A DNA stretch of 64,000 nucleotides from Clostridium sp. UBA1056. Lineage in GTDB: Bacteria > Bacillota > Clostridia > Clostridiales > Clostridiaceae. Under the pieces are notes generated by a model. It saw only the letters and a list, made by a program, of their open reading frames with translations, did no database searches and was not told the DNA's origin. The DNA lies in contig DCDL01000050.1 of NCBI GenBank assembly GCA_002316385.1, forward strand, positions 23,674 to 87,673. The letters are read 5' to 3'. Position 1 is the stretch's first letter. Every line of letters begins with the position of its first letter. A program made the position numbers and the translations under genes. Positions 8,383-15,691 of this stretch are shown piece after piece.

Positions 8383-9009
8383 ATGAGTAAATATAAAATA
8401 TACAAACCTTTTAGTATGAAAAGAAGAATTAAAAGCTATTTAAATCCTTGCAATATATTATTTACTTTATTTATGTGGATATTAATGGCATCAATAAGTT
8501 TGTTGAAAGCAATTATAAAAGTTATTGTCTATGATATTAAATACATCTACAACCTAATTCATTTTAGAAAAATCAATTATTCTCATAGACAAATAGAACG
8601 GATGATTAGAGAGATGTCACCTAGAGAATTTGAAGTTTTTATATCTGAACTATACAAAAATATGGGATATGTTGTTGAACTCACTCCTGAAACCTGTGAT
8701 GGTGGCAAGGATATTATTTTATATGATAAAAACGAAAGTATGATTTATGTTGAATGTAAACATTTTGCTGAAAACAACTATGTCGGAAGGGAAATATGCC
8801 AGAAGTTGATTGGTAGCATAACTATTGATGGTGCTGATAGTGGTGTTATTGTTTGCACTGGTAAATTCCATAAAAATGCATGGGAAGTATACTCTAAAAT
8901 AGATAATTTAGAGCTGATTGATATGAGAGGTATAATGAAATTAGTTAGAGAAGTAGATGTTCATAATCTACCTAGAATATTTATGAAAACATTAGATTTA
9001 AGAATATAA
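8383..9009 (+). CDS. Membrane-anchored Mrr-like restriction endonuclease
   Basis: 208 residues. N-terminal hydrophobic segment near residues 25-50 (ILFTLFMWILMASISLL), then a restriction-endonuclease fold. MSPREFEVFISELYKNMGY is the start of the Mrr_cat domain, GGKDIILYD supplies the catalytic Asp, and MIYVECKHF supplies the E-x-K. VGREICQKLIGS and SGVIVCTGKFHKNAWE complete the domain. Membrane-tethered Mrr_cat proteins are common in defence-rich regions and probably cut foreign or modified DNA. ATG 8383 is chosen with AGGTG upstream; a GTG three codons earlier is possible. Flanked on the right by a hairpin. Confidence 0.85.
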   Translation: MSKYKIYKPFSMKRRIKSYLNPCNILFTLFMWILMASISLLKAIIKVIVYDIKYIYNLIHFRKINYSHRQIERMIREMSPREFEVFISELYKNMGYVVELTPETCDGGKDIILYDKNESMIYVECKHFAENNYVGREICQKLIGSITIDGADSGVIVCTGKFHKNAWEVYSKIDNLELIDMRGIMKLVREVDVHNLPRIFMKTLDLRI

Positions 9010-9010
9010 A

Positions 9011-9053
9011 AAGATATAGGATATAGTATAAAATACTAACTATCCTATATCTA
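9011..9053. terminator. Bidirectional hairpin between convergent genes
   Basis: Imperfect inverted repeat AGATATAGGATA...TATCCTATATCT between the plus-strand endonuclease and the minus-strand gene at 9076. Weak U-runs on both sides. Confidence 0.6.
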
Positions 9054-9075
9054 TATTTAATTTATGACACCCTTA

Positions 9076-9432
9076 TTAAAATAAATCATCAAATAATCCT
9101 TCTAATTCTGAGGCAGTAAATGATGTTTTTATATTACTTGTTTCTTTTATAGAATTTGATGAATTGTTGTTGATGTTTATATGAGTTCTTTTTATTTCCT
9201 CTGCTTTTTCTTCATTACTTTCATCTACATCCGCAATATCTATTAAATTTAAATATACTTCCATAAAATTTTCTTTGATATTATAGGTACTATGTTCATA
9301 TAAATAAAAAAATATCTCATTTCCTCTTCTTATTTGTATTTCTGCGTGTTCAATGGGAAAGATGCTTAAAATCTCTGTGTTTTCTGTTGTGTATAAAACC
9401 TCTCTATCACTTATTAATCTTATTTTCATCAC
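9076..9432 (-). CDS. Hypothetical protein
   Basis: 118 residues. The N-terminal half is beta-rich (KIRLISDREVLYTT, IEIQIRR-like, EIFFYLYEHSTY) and the C-terminal half is a low-complexity Asn/Ser/Thr-rich linker ending in a hydrophobic acidic tail (ASELEGLFDDLF), similar in layout to a protein-interaction tail. A GGAGG-type site (AGGAGGTAGAGTG) precedes the ATG. No family recognised. Confidence 0.6.
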   Translation of the reverse strand: MMKIRLISDREVLYTTENTEILSIFPIEHAEIQIRRGNEIFFYLYEHSTYNIKENFMEVYLNLIDIADVDESNEEKAEEIKRTHININNNSSNSIKETSNIKTSFTASELEGLFDDLF

Positions 9433-9686
9433 TCTACCTCCTATTTATTTGCATTTTATTATATTATATCATAGATGTAATATTTTTCCACATGATTACT
9501 ATAGATGAATAAGAATAATTTTATTGTAATTAGATTCCATTTACTACATCTTAAAATAATACTAGTGGTTTTGAGTGCAAATATAAAAACTCCCATGACA
9601 TTCAATCTTAAAACCATATTCTTATAGTTATATTTATATAGACCTTAGAATAAATATATTTATATAATTATTTAGGAGGTATTACA

Positions 9687-9971
9687 ATGAATGATAATAA
9701 AGAATATACAGAGAAGTTAAAACTTCTTTTAAAAAAAGAAAATGATGATTGGACTAGAAACGATACACTCAAAGCTATTGATTACTTAAATGGACTATTT
9801 TATGACTTTGAATTTAAATATAATAATTTAGATAAAGAAGAACTTGTATACGGTCTTAGGAAACTATCTGATATATTCTACGGATTTAGTCAAAATGGAG
9901 ATAATGGAGTTCAATGGGAATTTAAGAGTGCTATTATAGGGTTTTGCAGAAGGTTAAAAATTTTACAATAA
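9687..9971 (+). CDS. Hypothetical protein
   Basis: 94 residues, all-helical in appearance (EYTEKLKLLLKKENDDW, TLKAIDYLNGLFYDFEF). AGGAGGTATTACA precedes the ATG and a terminator hairpin follows 7 nt after the stop, so it is a mono-cistronic gene. No family recognised; stand-alone orientation suggests an accessory cargo gene of element B. Confidence 0.65.
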   Translation: MNDNKEYTEKLKLLLKKENDDWTRNDTLKAIDYLNGLFYDFEFKYNNLDKEELVYGLRKLSDIFYGFSQNGDNGVQWEFKSAIIGFCRRLKILQ

Positions 9972-9974
9972 TAA

Positions 9975-10003
9975 AAAAGGACTACCTAATTTGGTAATCC
10001 TAC
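9975..10003. terminator. Intrinsic terminator
   Basis: AGGA-C-TACC with GGTA-A-TCCT around a 6-nt loop (9978-10001), preceded by A6 on the plus strand, so it may serve the minus strand as well. Confidence 0.7.
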
Positions 10004-10091
10004 TTAAAATAAAATTTCTATTATTATAAAAATTATAATCTTTTAGGGCTATTCACCCTTTCAATGACCTTTTAACTATATAAATCATTAA

Positions 10092-10706
10092 CTACACTTT
10101 TAATGTATCTTTAATACTAGATATAGAACACAACCTAAATTTGGCACGTTCTTGTGAATCAATATTTTCAATCTCTTCTGCTAATATCTCTAATGTTTTA
10201 ATAGATTTACTTGCTACCTTTGTTAAGTTATCATCTTTGGATTCAACTTTTTCCAAAAAATCTTCAATATTACTCATCTCTATTGGTGTTGACTTATTAT
10301 GTACTATAGAATTTCTACATTGAATCAATTCTTTTAATCGACAATATCCTTCTCCACTTTTGTCAATACTTTTACCTGTTATCATCTTAGGAATTATCAC
10401 CCACTTACTAATGATATCCAATTTATCTAAGTGGTCTTTCATAATATTATCTCCTAACCTTCTTGCCCCATAATCATATATATATGATTCAACAGCTAAT
10501 GCTGAAAATACTATTATACTTAAAATATATTTATTTTGCTCTGTTTCTATCATAGACTTTTCATAAGATATATATTGATAATTTTCTTCCGTCAACTTGA
10601 TTCCATCGTACTTTTTTAACTCTTCATTGCACTTATTTAACAATTCACTATCTCTTCTTGCAATTGCTGTAAAATCGGAACCTAGACCCATTCTAGCTGA
10701 ACACAT
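10092..10706 (-). CDS. HEPN-domain protein
   Basis: 204 residues, mostly helical. The centre holds the HEPN pattern: a hydrophobic helix FSALAVESYIYDYGARRLG (about residues 88-106), a long helix around WVIIPKMITG, and the RNase-type motif RNSIVH (R-N-x3-H) near residue 148. HEPN proteins of this kind are often RNA-cleaving toxins or abortive-infection effectors. The start overlaps the stop of the upstream 72-residue gene by 25 nt, and GGGGGA in that overlap serves as ribosome binding site, so the pair is probably translationally coupled. Confidence 0.7.
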   Translation of the reverse strand: MCSARMGLGSDFTAIARRDSELLNKCNEELKKYDGIKLTEENYQYISYEKSMIETEQNKYILSIIVFSALAVESYIYDYGARRLGDNIMKDHLDKLDIISKWVIIPKMITGKSIDKSGEGYCRLKELIQCRNSIVHNKSTPIEMSNIEDFLEKVESKDDNLTKVASKSIKTLEILAEEIENIDSQERAKFRLCSISSIKDTLKV

Positions 10707-10900
10707 AAAACTCCCCCTAATATTTGTAATTGTAATATAATACTAACATAGTTTAAAATATTAGTATATATACTCACATACGCCTCTGTAGCCTTTTGTG
10801 TAAGACTCTTAATCTTATCCCTACCTATTTCATTAAAGAACTTTTCTTGCTCTTCCTGTGGCATTTTAGCCCATATTTTATAACCTACAGTTACTTTCAT
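10682..10900 (-). CDS. Small protein coupled to the HEPN gene
   Basis: 72 residues. A helical N-terminal part (KMPQEEQEKFFNEIGRDK) is followed by a hydrophobic stretch (YVSIYTNILNYVSIILQLQI). It ends inside the HEPN gene, 25-nt overlap. The ribosome binding site before ATG 10900 is poor, which lowers confidence. It might be a partner or antitoxin for the HEPN protein by position, but nothing in its sequence proves that. Confidence 0.5.
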   Translation of the reverse strand: MKVTVGYKIWAKMPQEEQEKFFNEIGRDKIKSLTQKATEAYVSIYTNILNYVSIILQLQILGGVLCVQLEWV

Positions 10901-10940
10901 AGAACTAGATTCTATTAGAGATTGTGTTTATTTATAAAAA

Positions 10941-12209
10941 CTATTTTGATTTTAGTTTTAAAGATTCTCTATATTGTTCAGCTTCAACAGTATTCTTAAA
11001 CTCAACAGTTTTGTCGTAATTTGATTTTATAACTTCTTTGATTTCATCTAAAGTAACATTAAAGAATTCCTTTCTTTTATTTATCATGTTTACTTTCTTA
11101 CTATCAAAAGCCTTATGTAAAGCGTTTTCTAACGCAGGAGCATCTTCTGTAAAAATCATGGCATGTACATCAAAATTGAATGGTACAGAAGCACTTCCTA
11201 ATTCATCTATTCTTTCCTGGGGATTAAGCCTACGAGTCATACCTATTTTATAAATATTCTCACCAAAAGCACCGATATTAGATATAACATATATATAACC
11301 CGCCTTTTGATTGCTCTGCCTATAGTCTACATCTTTTAACTCATCACTTAATTGACTTATTTTACTCTCAATATCATTTTGCTTTAATAATAGATTATTC
11401 CTTTCTTCGTCTGATAAATTGTTGTTATTTAATTGTTTAGTTATATCATTCAAAGCATTATTAAAATGAGTTAAATCTTTTGTAATATTCTTCTTTGCTT
11501 CTTCTAATTCTTTTTGAAGTTTAGCCTCTTCTTTTAATCGTTCTCTTAGCTGTTTTTGCTCTTCTTTTTCTTCTTGTTTCTTGACTTGATATTCATAAGC
11601 TAAATTTAGCTCTTCTATTTTTAAATCTAAAAATTCACGAGTTAATTCTACTCTATTGGTTTCGTTAATTTTGTTTAAATCATCAAAAGATTTTTCTATT
11701 CTCTTTTTGATACTTTCGATATTATTAAACTTAACCTTTTCTACAACACTTTCGCATTCTACATTAAATGTTCTGATTATTTGTTTAATGTTATCATTTG
11801 TCATTTTTCTACCTTTGGCTGTACTTCCATCAATCGTCCAACCATCAAAATACTCAACAGCACTTTTATTTCTAATCATAGTTTTTTGTAAATCTCTTAT
11901 GTTTTTAAGTCTTTCTTTATATTGTTCTGAATTAGCAAAATCATATAACGGTTCATACAAACCAAAACTTTGCATTAACAGTTCATCATTAAGAATAATT
12001 ATTTGCTTTTGTATATTTTCTAAATCATTTTGTAGGTTAAGTTTGTTTTGCTCCATATCAGCTAGCTCTTTTTCTAAATCTGTCTTTTGTATTTGGAATT
12101 TTTCAATACAATTAAGTCCTGACATTTCCCTTAACTGTTCGTTATCTTCCTTTAATCGTGCATATTCTTCTTTTAATCGTTCTAATTCTTTATTTTTAAA
12201 CAATGACAT
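10941..12209 (-). CDS. DUF4041 / T5orf172 (GIY-YIG-like) protein
   Basis: 422 residues. N-terminal coiled coil (residues 1-80, ELERLKEEYARLKEDNEQL), a DUF4041-like region (about 95-190, with SKAVEYFDGWTIDG-type sequence), a second long coiled coil (190-300), and a C-terminal T5orf172 domain (about 308-400) with AGYIYVISNIGAFGENIYK, IGMTRR, and RKEFFNV. T5orf172 is related to the GIY-YIG nuclease fold. Proteins of this build are common in the lysogeny regions of Firmicutes prophages; their role is unknown, with defence or regulation suggested. A GGAGTGATG site precedes the start. Confidence 0.85.
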   Translation of the reverse strand: MSLFKNKELERLKEEYARLKEDNEQLREMSGLNCIEKFQIQKTDLEKELADMEQNKLNLQNDLENIQKQIIILNDELLMQSFGLYEPLYDFANSEQYKERLKNIRDLQKTMIRNKSAVEYFDGWTIDGSTAKGRKMTNDNIKQIIRTFNVECESVVEKVKFNNIESIKKRIEKSFDDLNKINETNRVELTREFLDLKIEELNLAYEYQVKKQEEKEEQKQLRERLKEEAKLQKELEEAKKNITKDLTHFNNALNDITKQLNNNNLSDEERNNLLLKQNDIESKISQLSDELKDVDYRQSNQKAGYIYVISNIGAFGENIYKIGMTRRLNPQERIDELGSASVPFNFDVHAMIFTEDAPALENALHKAFDSKKVNMINKRKEFFNVTLDEIKEVIKSNYDKTVEFKNTVEAEQYRESLKLKSK

Positions 12210-12319
12210 ATCATCACTCCTCTTACATTATATTATTATAATAACATATAAAGTATATTAATTTTACTTAAGGCAATTATTTTACTAATCACTAAGTTCT
12301 TTTTATTATGTTTATGATA

Positions 12320-12915
12320 ATGTTTAAATAAAACTCTTGACTTTACTCACCGAAGGCTTCATTGTTTGGGAACGATGAGTTACTGAAGTGATATAGTTAT
12401 TTTACCTACATCTATAAAAAATAATTATAGACATAAGTAAAATAACTATTAATTTGTTTGGTTTACGATTGAGAACTTTGCTTAGTACTTCTATGTTACT
12501 GCTTAATGCACATTAGTTTTACCAATATAAATCTATCCATATTGTTTTATTTATTACTAATGTTTACCCACCCCTTAGAGTGCTAGATTTCCTTCAAGCC
12601 GTTGTTTATAGGTTATTGGTCGCCTTCACCTCTCATAATATTACTACCTTACACTTAAACACATAGAAGGGCATATAAGCGAATAATATTATGGCTATTT
12701 TATTGCATCGGCATAGCTAACCCATGAACTTATTTAGAGTTGTTTCAAAGCTTGTGCAACTAACTTATCACTAAAAAAGTGTATAAGAAATAAAGCTCTT
12801 GCAACTATAATTTTTTTGAATTATAATTTATAGTAACTAGAGTAGAGTTGCAAGGCTCTATAAAACAATATTAAATTTTCCAAAGGGTGAGTACTGCGAA
12901 TACTTGCCCTTTATT
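12320..12915 (+). ncRNA. Candidate large structured non-coding RNA, about 0.6 kb
   Basis: The stretch from the DUF4041 start to the integrase stop has no gene but many paired segments: AGTTATTTTAC/GTAAAATAACT at 12397-12452; ACATTAGT/ACTAATGT with nested AATAT/ATATT around 12508-12565; CATAATATTA/TAATATTATG at about 12635-12700; and CTTGCAACT/AGTTGCAAG near 12795-12860. On the plus strand it ends in a terminator-like hairpin (AAAGGG-T-GAGTA/TACTT-G-CCCTTT, 12881-12912) followed by ATTTTATTT, and a TATGATAAT-like -10 lies near 12312. Length, structure and prophage setting resemble ornate large RNAs (GOLLD or ROOL), but I cannot confirm the class or the strand. Confidence 0.5.
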
Positions 12916-13917
12916 TTATTTCAGGTTCATTAATGGACTATAATTTTTATACTTTCTTCTCAAATCTTCGTTTTGTAAATCTAAATAAGCCGCCTCTGTT
13001 ATAGTTACAAAACTATGACCTAATATTTTACTCAATATAACTAATGGCATACCACTCAACAAACATCTCCTAGCAAAATTATTTCTTAGTCCATGCGGTG
13101 TAATATTTTTATTAATAGAACTTCTTTTTAGATATATTTTAAAATTTCTTTCAAAATTTGATATAGATAAATTTGTACTTCTCTGTGTGGGAAATAATAA
13201 TTCATTCTCAACATAGTTGTCCTTAAACTTTAGCCATCGCTGAAAAATCTTTGACATTTTATCAGAATAAAAAACAACTCTATCCTTTTTACCTTTATTA
13301 ATCTCAGCAGGAATTAAAATAGTTCTTCGCATGATATCGACATCATCAATTGTAAGATTTAATGTTTCATTTAACCTCATTCCAGTATCGAATATTAAGT
13401 TAACTATTGTATAATCCCTAAATTCACTGTATTTTGTACAATCTATAGATTTAATCAGCTTATTAAATTCTGCATCTGTTAATTGTTCCTTAGCTTTTCT
13501 TTCTACTTTAATAGACTTACATTCATGAATATTACTATTTTTTACAATATTATTATCCTCAAGGTAAGTGAAAAAAGCTTTAATATTTCTAAGATAACTA
13601 TTCAAGGTACTATTAGATATTGGCTTGTTAATATCACTCCTCATATCCATATAATTTTTATTAAGAGTATCTATACTGGATGTATAAGAGTATTTTCCTC
13701 TTTCTTTTGTAAACTTTAAATATTCTTCAACTACATTTTTATCAACCTTTTTTATGTCTGTTATCTGCTTCTCCTCTTCCAAGTATTTTGCAAATAGCAA
13801 TAAAGTTTGAGAATAGGATTTAATAGTTTTGTTACTTAGATTTTTATAATTACAATATTCTAAGTAGTCAAATATAATATCATTTAATTCTTTAGTTCTC
13901 TTCGTAATTCTAGGCAA
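12916..13917 (-). CDS. Tyrosine recombinase (integrase) of element B
   Basis: 333 residues from TTG 13915-13917 (GGAGG 10 nt upstream); the longer frame from 13953 has no good start signal, and 333 residues is exactly the length of the element A integrase. SAM-like core-binding domain at about 1-95, then the catalytic domain with DTGMRLNETLNL (first Arg), HGLRNNFARR (His-x-x-Arg), LGHSFVTITEAAYL (Gly-His and the Tyr nucleophile). The close similarity to the integrase at 43751 and the adjacent copy of the spo0A 3' end (14066-14111) show that this enzyme also targets spo0A. Confidence 0.92.
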   Translation of the reverse strand: MPRITKRTKELNDIIFDYLEYCNYKNLSNKTIKSYSQTLLLFAKYLEEEKQITDIKKVDKNVVEEYLKFTKERGKYSYTSSIDTLNKNYMDMRSDINKPISNSTLNSYLRNIKAFFTYLEDNNIVKNSNIHECKSIKVERKAKEQLTDAEFNKLIKSIDCTKYSEFRDYTIVNLIFDTGMRLNETLNLTIDDVDIMRRTILIPAEINKGKKDRVVFYSDKMSKIFQRWLKFKDNYVENELLFPTQRSTNLSISNFERNFKIYLKRSSINKNITPHGLRNNFARRCLLSGMPLVILSKILGHSFVTITEAAYLDLQNEDLRRKYKNYSPLMNLK

Positions 13918-13920
13918 AAT

Positions 13921-13970
13921 AAAAGCACCTCCATTATATTGATTTCTAACCAATATATTAAAGGTGTTTT
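13921..13970 (-). promoter_or_regulatory. Hairpin masking the integrase B ribosome binding site
   Basis: On the minus strand, an AAAACACCTTTAATATATTG arm (13951-13970) pairs with CAATATAATGGAGGTGCTTT (13922-13941), which contains the GGAGG site. Translation of the integrase should be low unless the stem opens. A structurally equivalent but sequence-different hairpin lies before the second integrase. Confidence 0.6.
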
Positions 13971-14065
13971 AACAATCTGATTAACTGTTATTAAATTGTA
14001 AAATTATGAGTGTCGTTTAGTAATTAGTCGGCTTATCTTTTTCATGAAACACTTGATATCACTAT

Positions 14066-14111
14066 TCTAGCCCACTTTATTTTTAAGTCTTAATTTATCT
14101 GCTACCATTGC
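14066..14111. repeat. Attachment-site copy: duplicated 3' end of spo0A
   Basis: 46 bp identical to 44899-44944, the stop codon and last codons of spo0A; similarity continues to 14135 with two synonymous mismatches, so 68 of 70 bases match and the encoded tail (TNSEFIAMVADKLRLKNKVG) is unchanged. This is the left junction of element A and also the right junction of element B, whose integrase starts 149 bp away. It is the displaced or second-element copy of the spo0A end. Confidence 0.9.
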
Positions 14112-14289
14112 AATAAATTCACTATTAGTTGGTTTACTCATATAAAGCAATACTATCTAAAGCTAGTAATACACTCATTTGTTAAAATATAACAACATAT
14201 ATTTTCTTCTAAATTGATAGGTTTAAGTAAAAAATATTTATAGGTGTAATCATATAGATTTATTTACATTTTGTCAATATTAACAATAA

Positions 14290-14733
14290 TTAACTTGCCC
14301 TTTTTCTAACTGGTCTATAAAGTCGTTCTTCCCTATCTCCCCTAATATATCTCATTTCTAATGTTTCTCTTTTTATACCAGTAATATTACTCAATTCAGT
14401 TAATGTGACACTCTTACCTTCATAATCTATATAAATAGTACAAACTTTGTTGTTTGCTTGTATATTTTTATTTACCCATCTACAATTATCAGGTTGATAG
14501 TTACCATTTACATCAATTCTATCAATACTGAACGTTTCCTCATATCCATTAGCATATGCCCAATTATGAAAGTTTAAATAGTTATTTCTCCACTCATCAC
14601 ATACCTTTATACCTCTAGTACCATAATTATAATAATCTTTATTATTAGGATTATAACAACGTTGTTTCATCATAACCCATCTTCCATATAACTTAGTCTT
14701 TTTGGCTAAGCCATGCTTATTCTTAATGTTCAT
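14290..14733 (-). CDS. AP2/HNH-type DNA-binding or homing endonuclease-like protein
   Basis: 147 residues. YGRWVMMKQRCYNPNNKDY, YYNYGTRGIKVCDEW, WAYANGYEETFSIDRID and NGNYQPDNCRWV are the phage AP2/HNH pattern (Arg-rich, paired Cys/Trp). The C-terminal part (SVTLTELSNITGIKRETLE) is a helix-turn-helix. Such proteins are usually free-standing homing endonucleases or DNA-binding proteins in phages. It is the last gene of element A before the attachment site. The ATG is preceded by AGGAGGAACTAGGTTT. Confidence 0.8.
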   Translation of the reverse strand: MNIKNKHGLAKKTKLYGRWVMMKQRCYNPNNKDYYNYGTRGIKVCDEWRNNYLNFHNWAYANGYEETFSIDRIDVNGNYQPDNCRWVNKNIQANNKVCTIYIDYEGKSVTLTELSNITGIKRETLEMRYIRGDREERLYRPVRKRAS

Positions 14734-14951
14734 AAACCTAGTTCCTCCTAAAAAATTTTCTTCTAAGTATTATCCGAATTAGCTTCCTCTACACGTAAAT
14801 CAAAAGCTCAAATCAAATCACCAATAAAATTCAACTTTTAATTAGGTAACCACTAGGTATTTACTTGATTTAAACGCTCTCTTTTAGTTTTAATATTTTT
14901 AGAATTTGTTTATTTTATATTAATTTACAACTTAATATTTTATCTAAAATC

Positions 14952-14984
14952 AAAAAAGAGAGAGAACTCTCAAGTTTCTCTCTT
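14952..14984 (-). terminator. Intrinsic terminator after the GIY-YIG gene
   Basis: GAGAGAAAC/GTTCTCTC-type stem around 14955-14983 with TTTTTT on the minus-strand side. It ends the transcript from 15510. The rest of 14734-15015 holds nothing recognisable. Confidence 0.75.
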
Positions 14985-15015
14985 TCACAATTCTTTTTAT
15001 GAAAATATTTTACTA

Positions 15016-15510
15016 CTAAAAATAACTTTGTGCTTTAATTTCATCAACATTATCAATATTATCTACCAATACTCCACTTGTGCCTTGTGCAATAGGAGGT
15101 GCTCCATAAATCTTAATGTGAGCATTTATTAAATCTCTTTCTATTGCTTTTCTTTCATCATTTGTAACATCACCTACATCATATATATCCAATGAAAGCT
15201 TAATCCCATTCCAATAATATTTATGTAATGTATAATTTATATTTCTTCCCCTTGTACCATATTCACTTGATGCTATATGTTGACTAAACCTTAATCCAGT
15301 AGGTTGCTTATGTTTACAACTTTCTCCAATATACAATACTTTACCCTCTTTATTTGGATATGGTATTTTCGAATCAACTAGACTATAAATATAAATGACA
15401 TTTACAGATGGTGCAATATAACTACTATCAGTTCTGTCTTTCAATTTTTCTAATATATTCCTATTATTATCTGTTTTATATTGAAACTCATAATGATACT
15501 TATTGCTCAT
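15016..15510 (-). CDS. GIY-YIG superfamily nuclease-like protein
   Basis: 164 residues. VIYIYSLVD (residues 38-46) corresponds to the GIY strand and GKVLYIGESCKHKQ (56-69) to the YIG strand, followed by a basic/His segment LRFSQHIAS, as in the GIY-YIG fold. The later DERKAIERDLINAHIKIYG helix is also family-like. It probably cuts DNA, perhaps as a homing or exclusion nuclease. It lies directly after the tape measure gene, where distal tail genes are expected, and has its own terminators on both sides. Confidence 0.75.
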   Translation of the reverse strand: MSNKYHYEFQYKTDNNRNILEKLKDRTDSSYIAPSVNVIYIYSLVDSKIPYPNKEGKVLYIGESCKHKQPTGLRFSQHIASSEYGTRGRNINYTLHKYYWNGIKLSLDIYDVGDVTNDERKAIERDLINAHIKIYGAPPIAQGTSGVLVDNIDNVDEIKAQSYF

Positions 15511-15649
15511 GTACCTTCTCCTTCGTAACTACATAATAAGCTTGTCTATTTCTTTATTGTTCATCTACATTTTCTGATAAATCACCACCTCTTTTTACTT
15601 TCCCATAATTTTCATAATATTATTTTAGCCTAAATTCATAAAAAAAATA

Positions 15650-15684
15650 AAGGATATATAACTAAATCAATAGTCATATATCTC
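15650..15684 (-). terminator. Intrinsic terminator after the tape measure gene
   Basis: GATATAT-GACT/AGTTATATATC stem (15653-15682) followed on the minus strand by CTTTATTTTTTTT. It closes the head-tail transcript directly after the tape measure gene. Confidence 0.8.
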
Positions 15685-15691
15685 TTAACTT

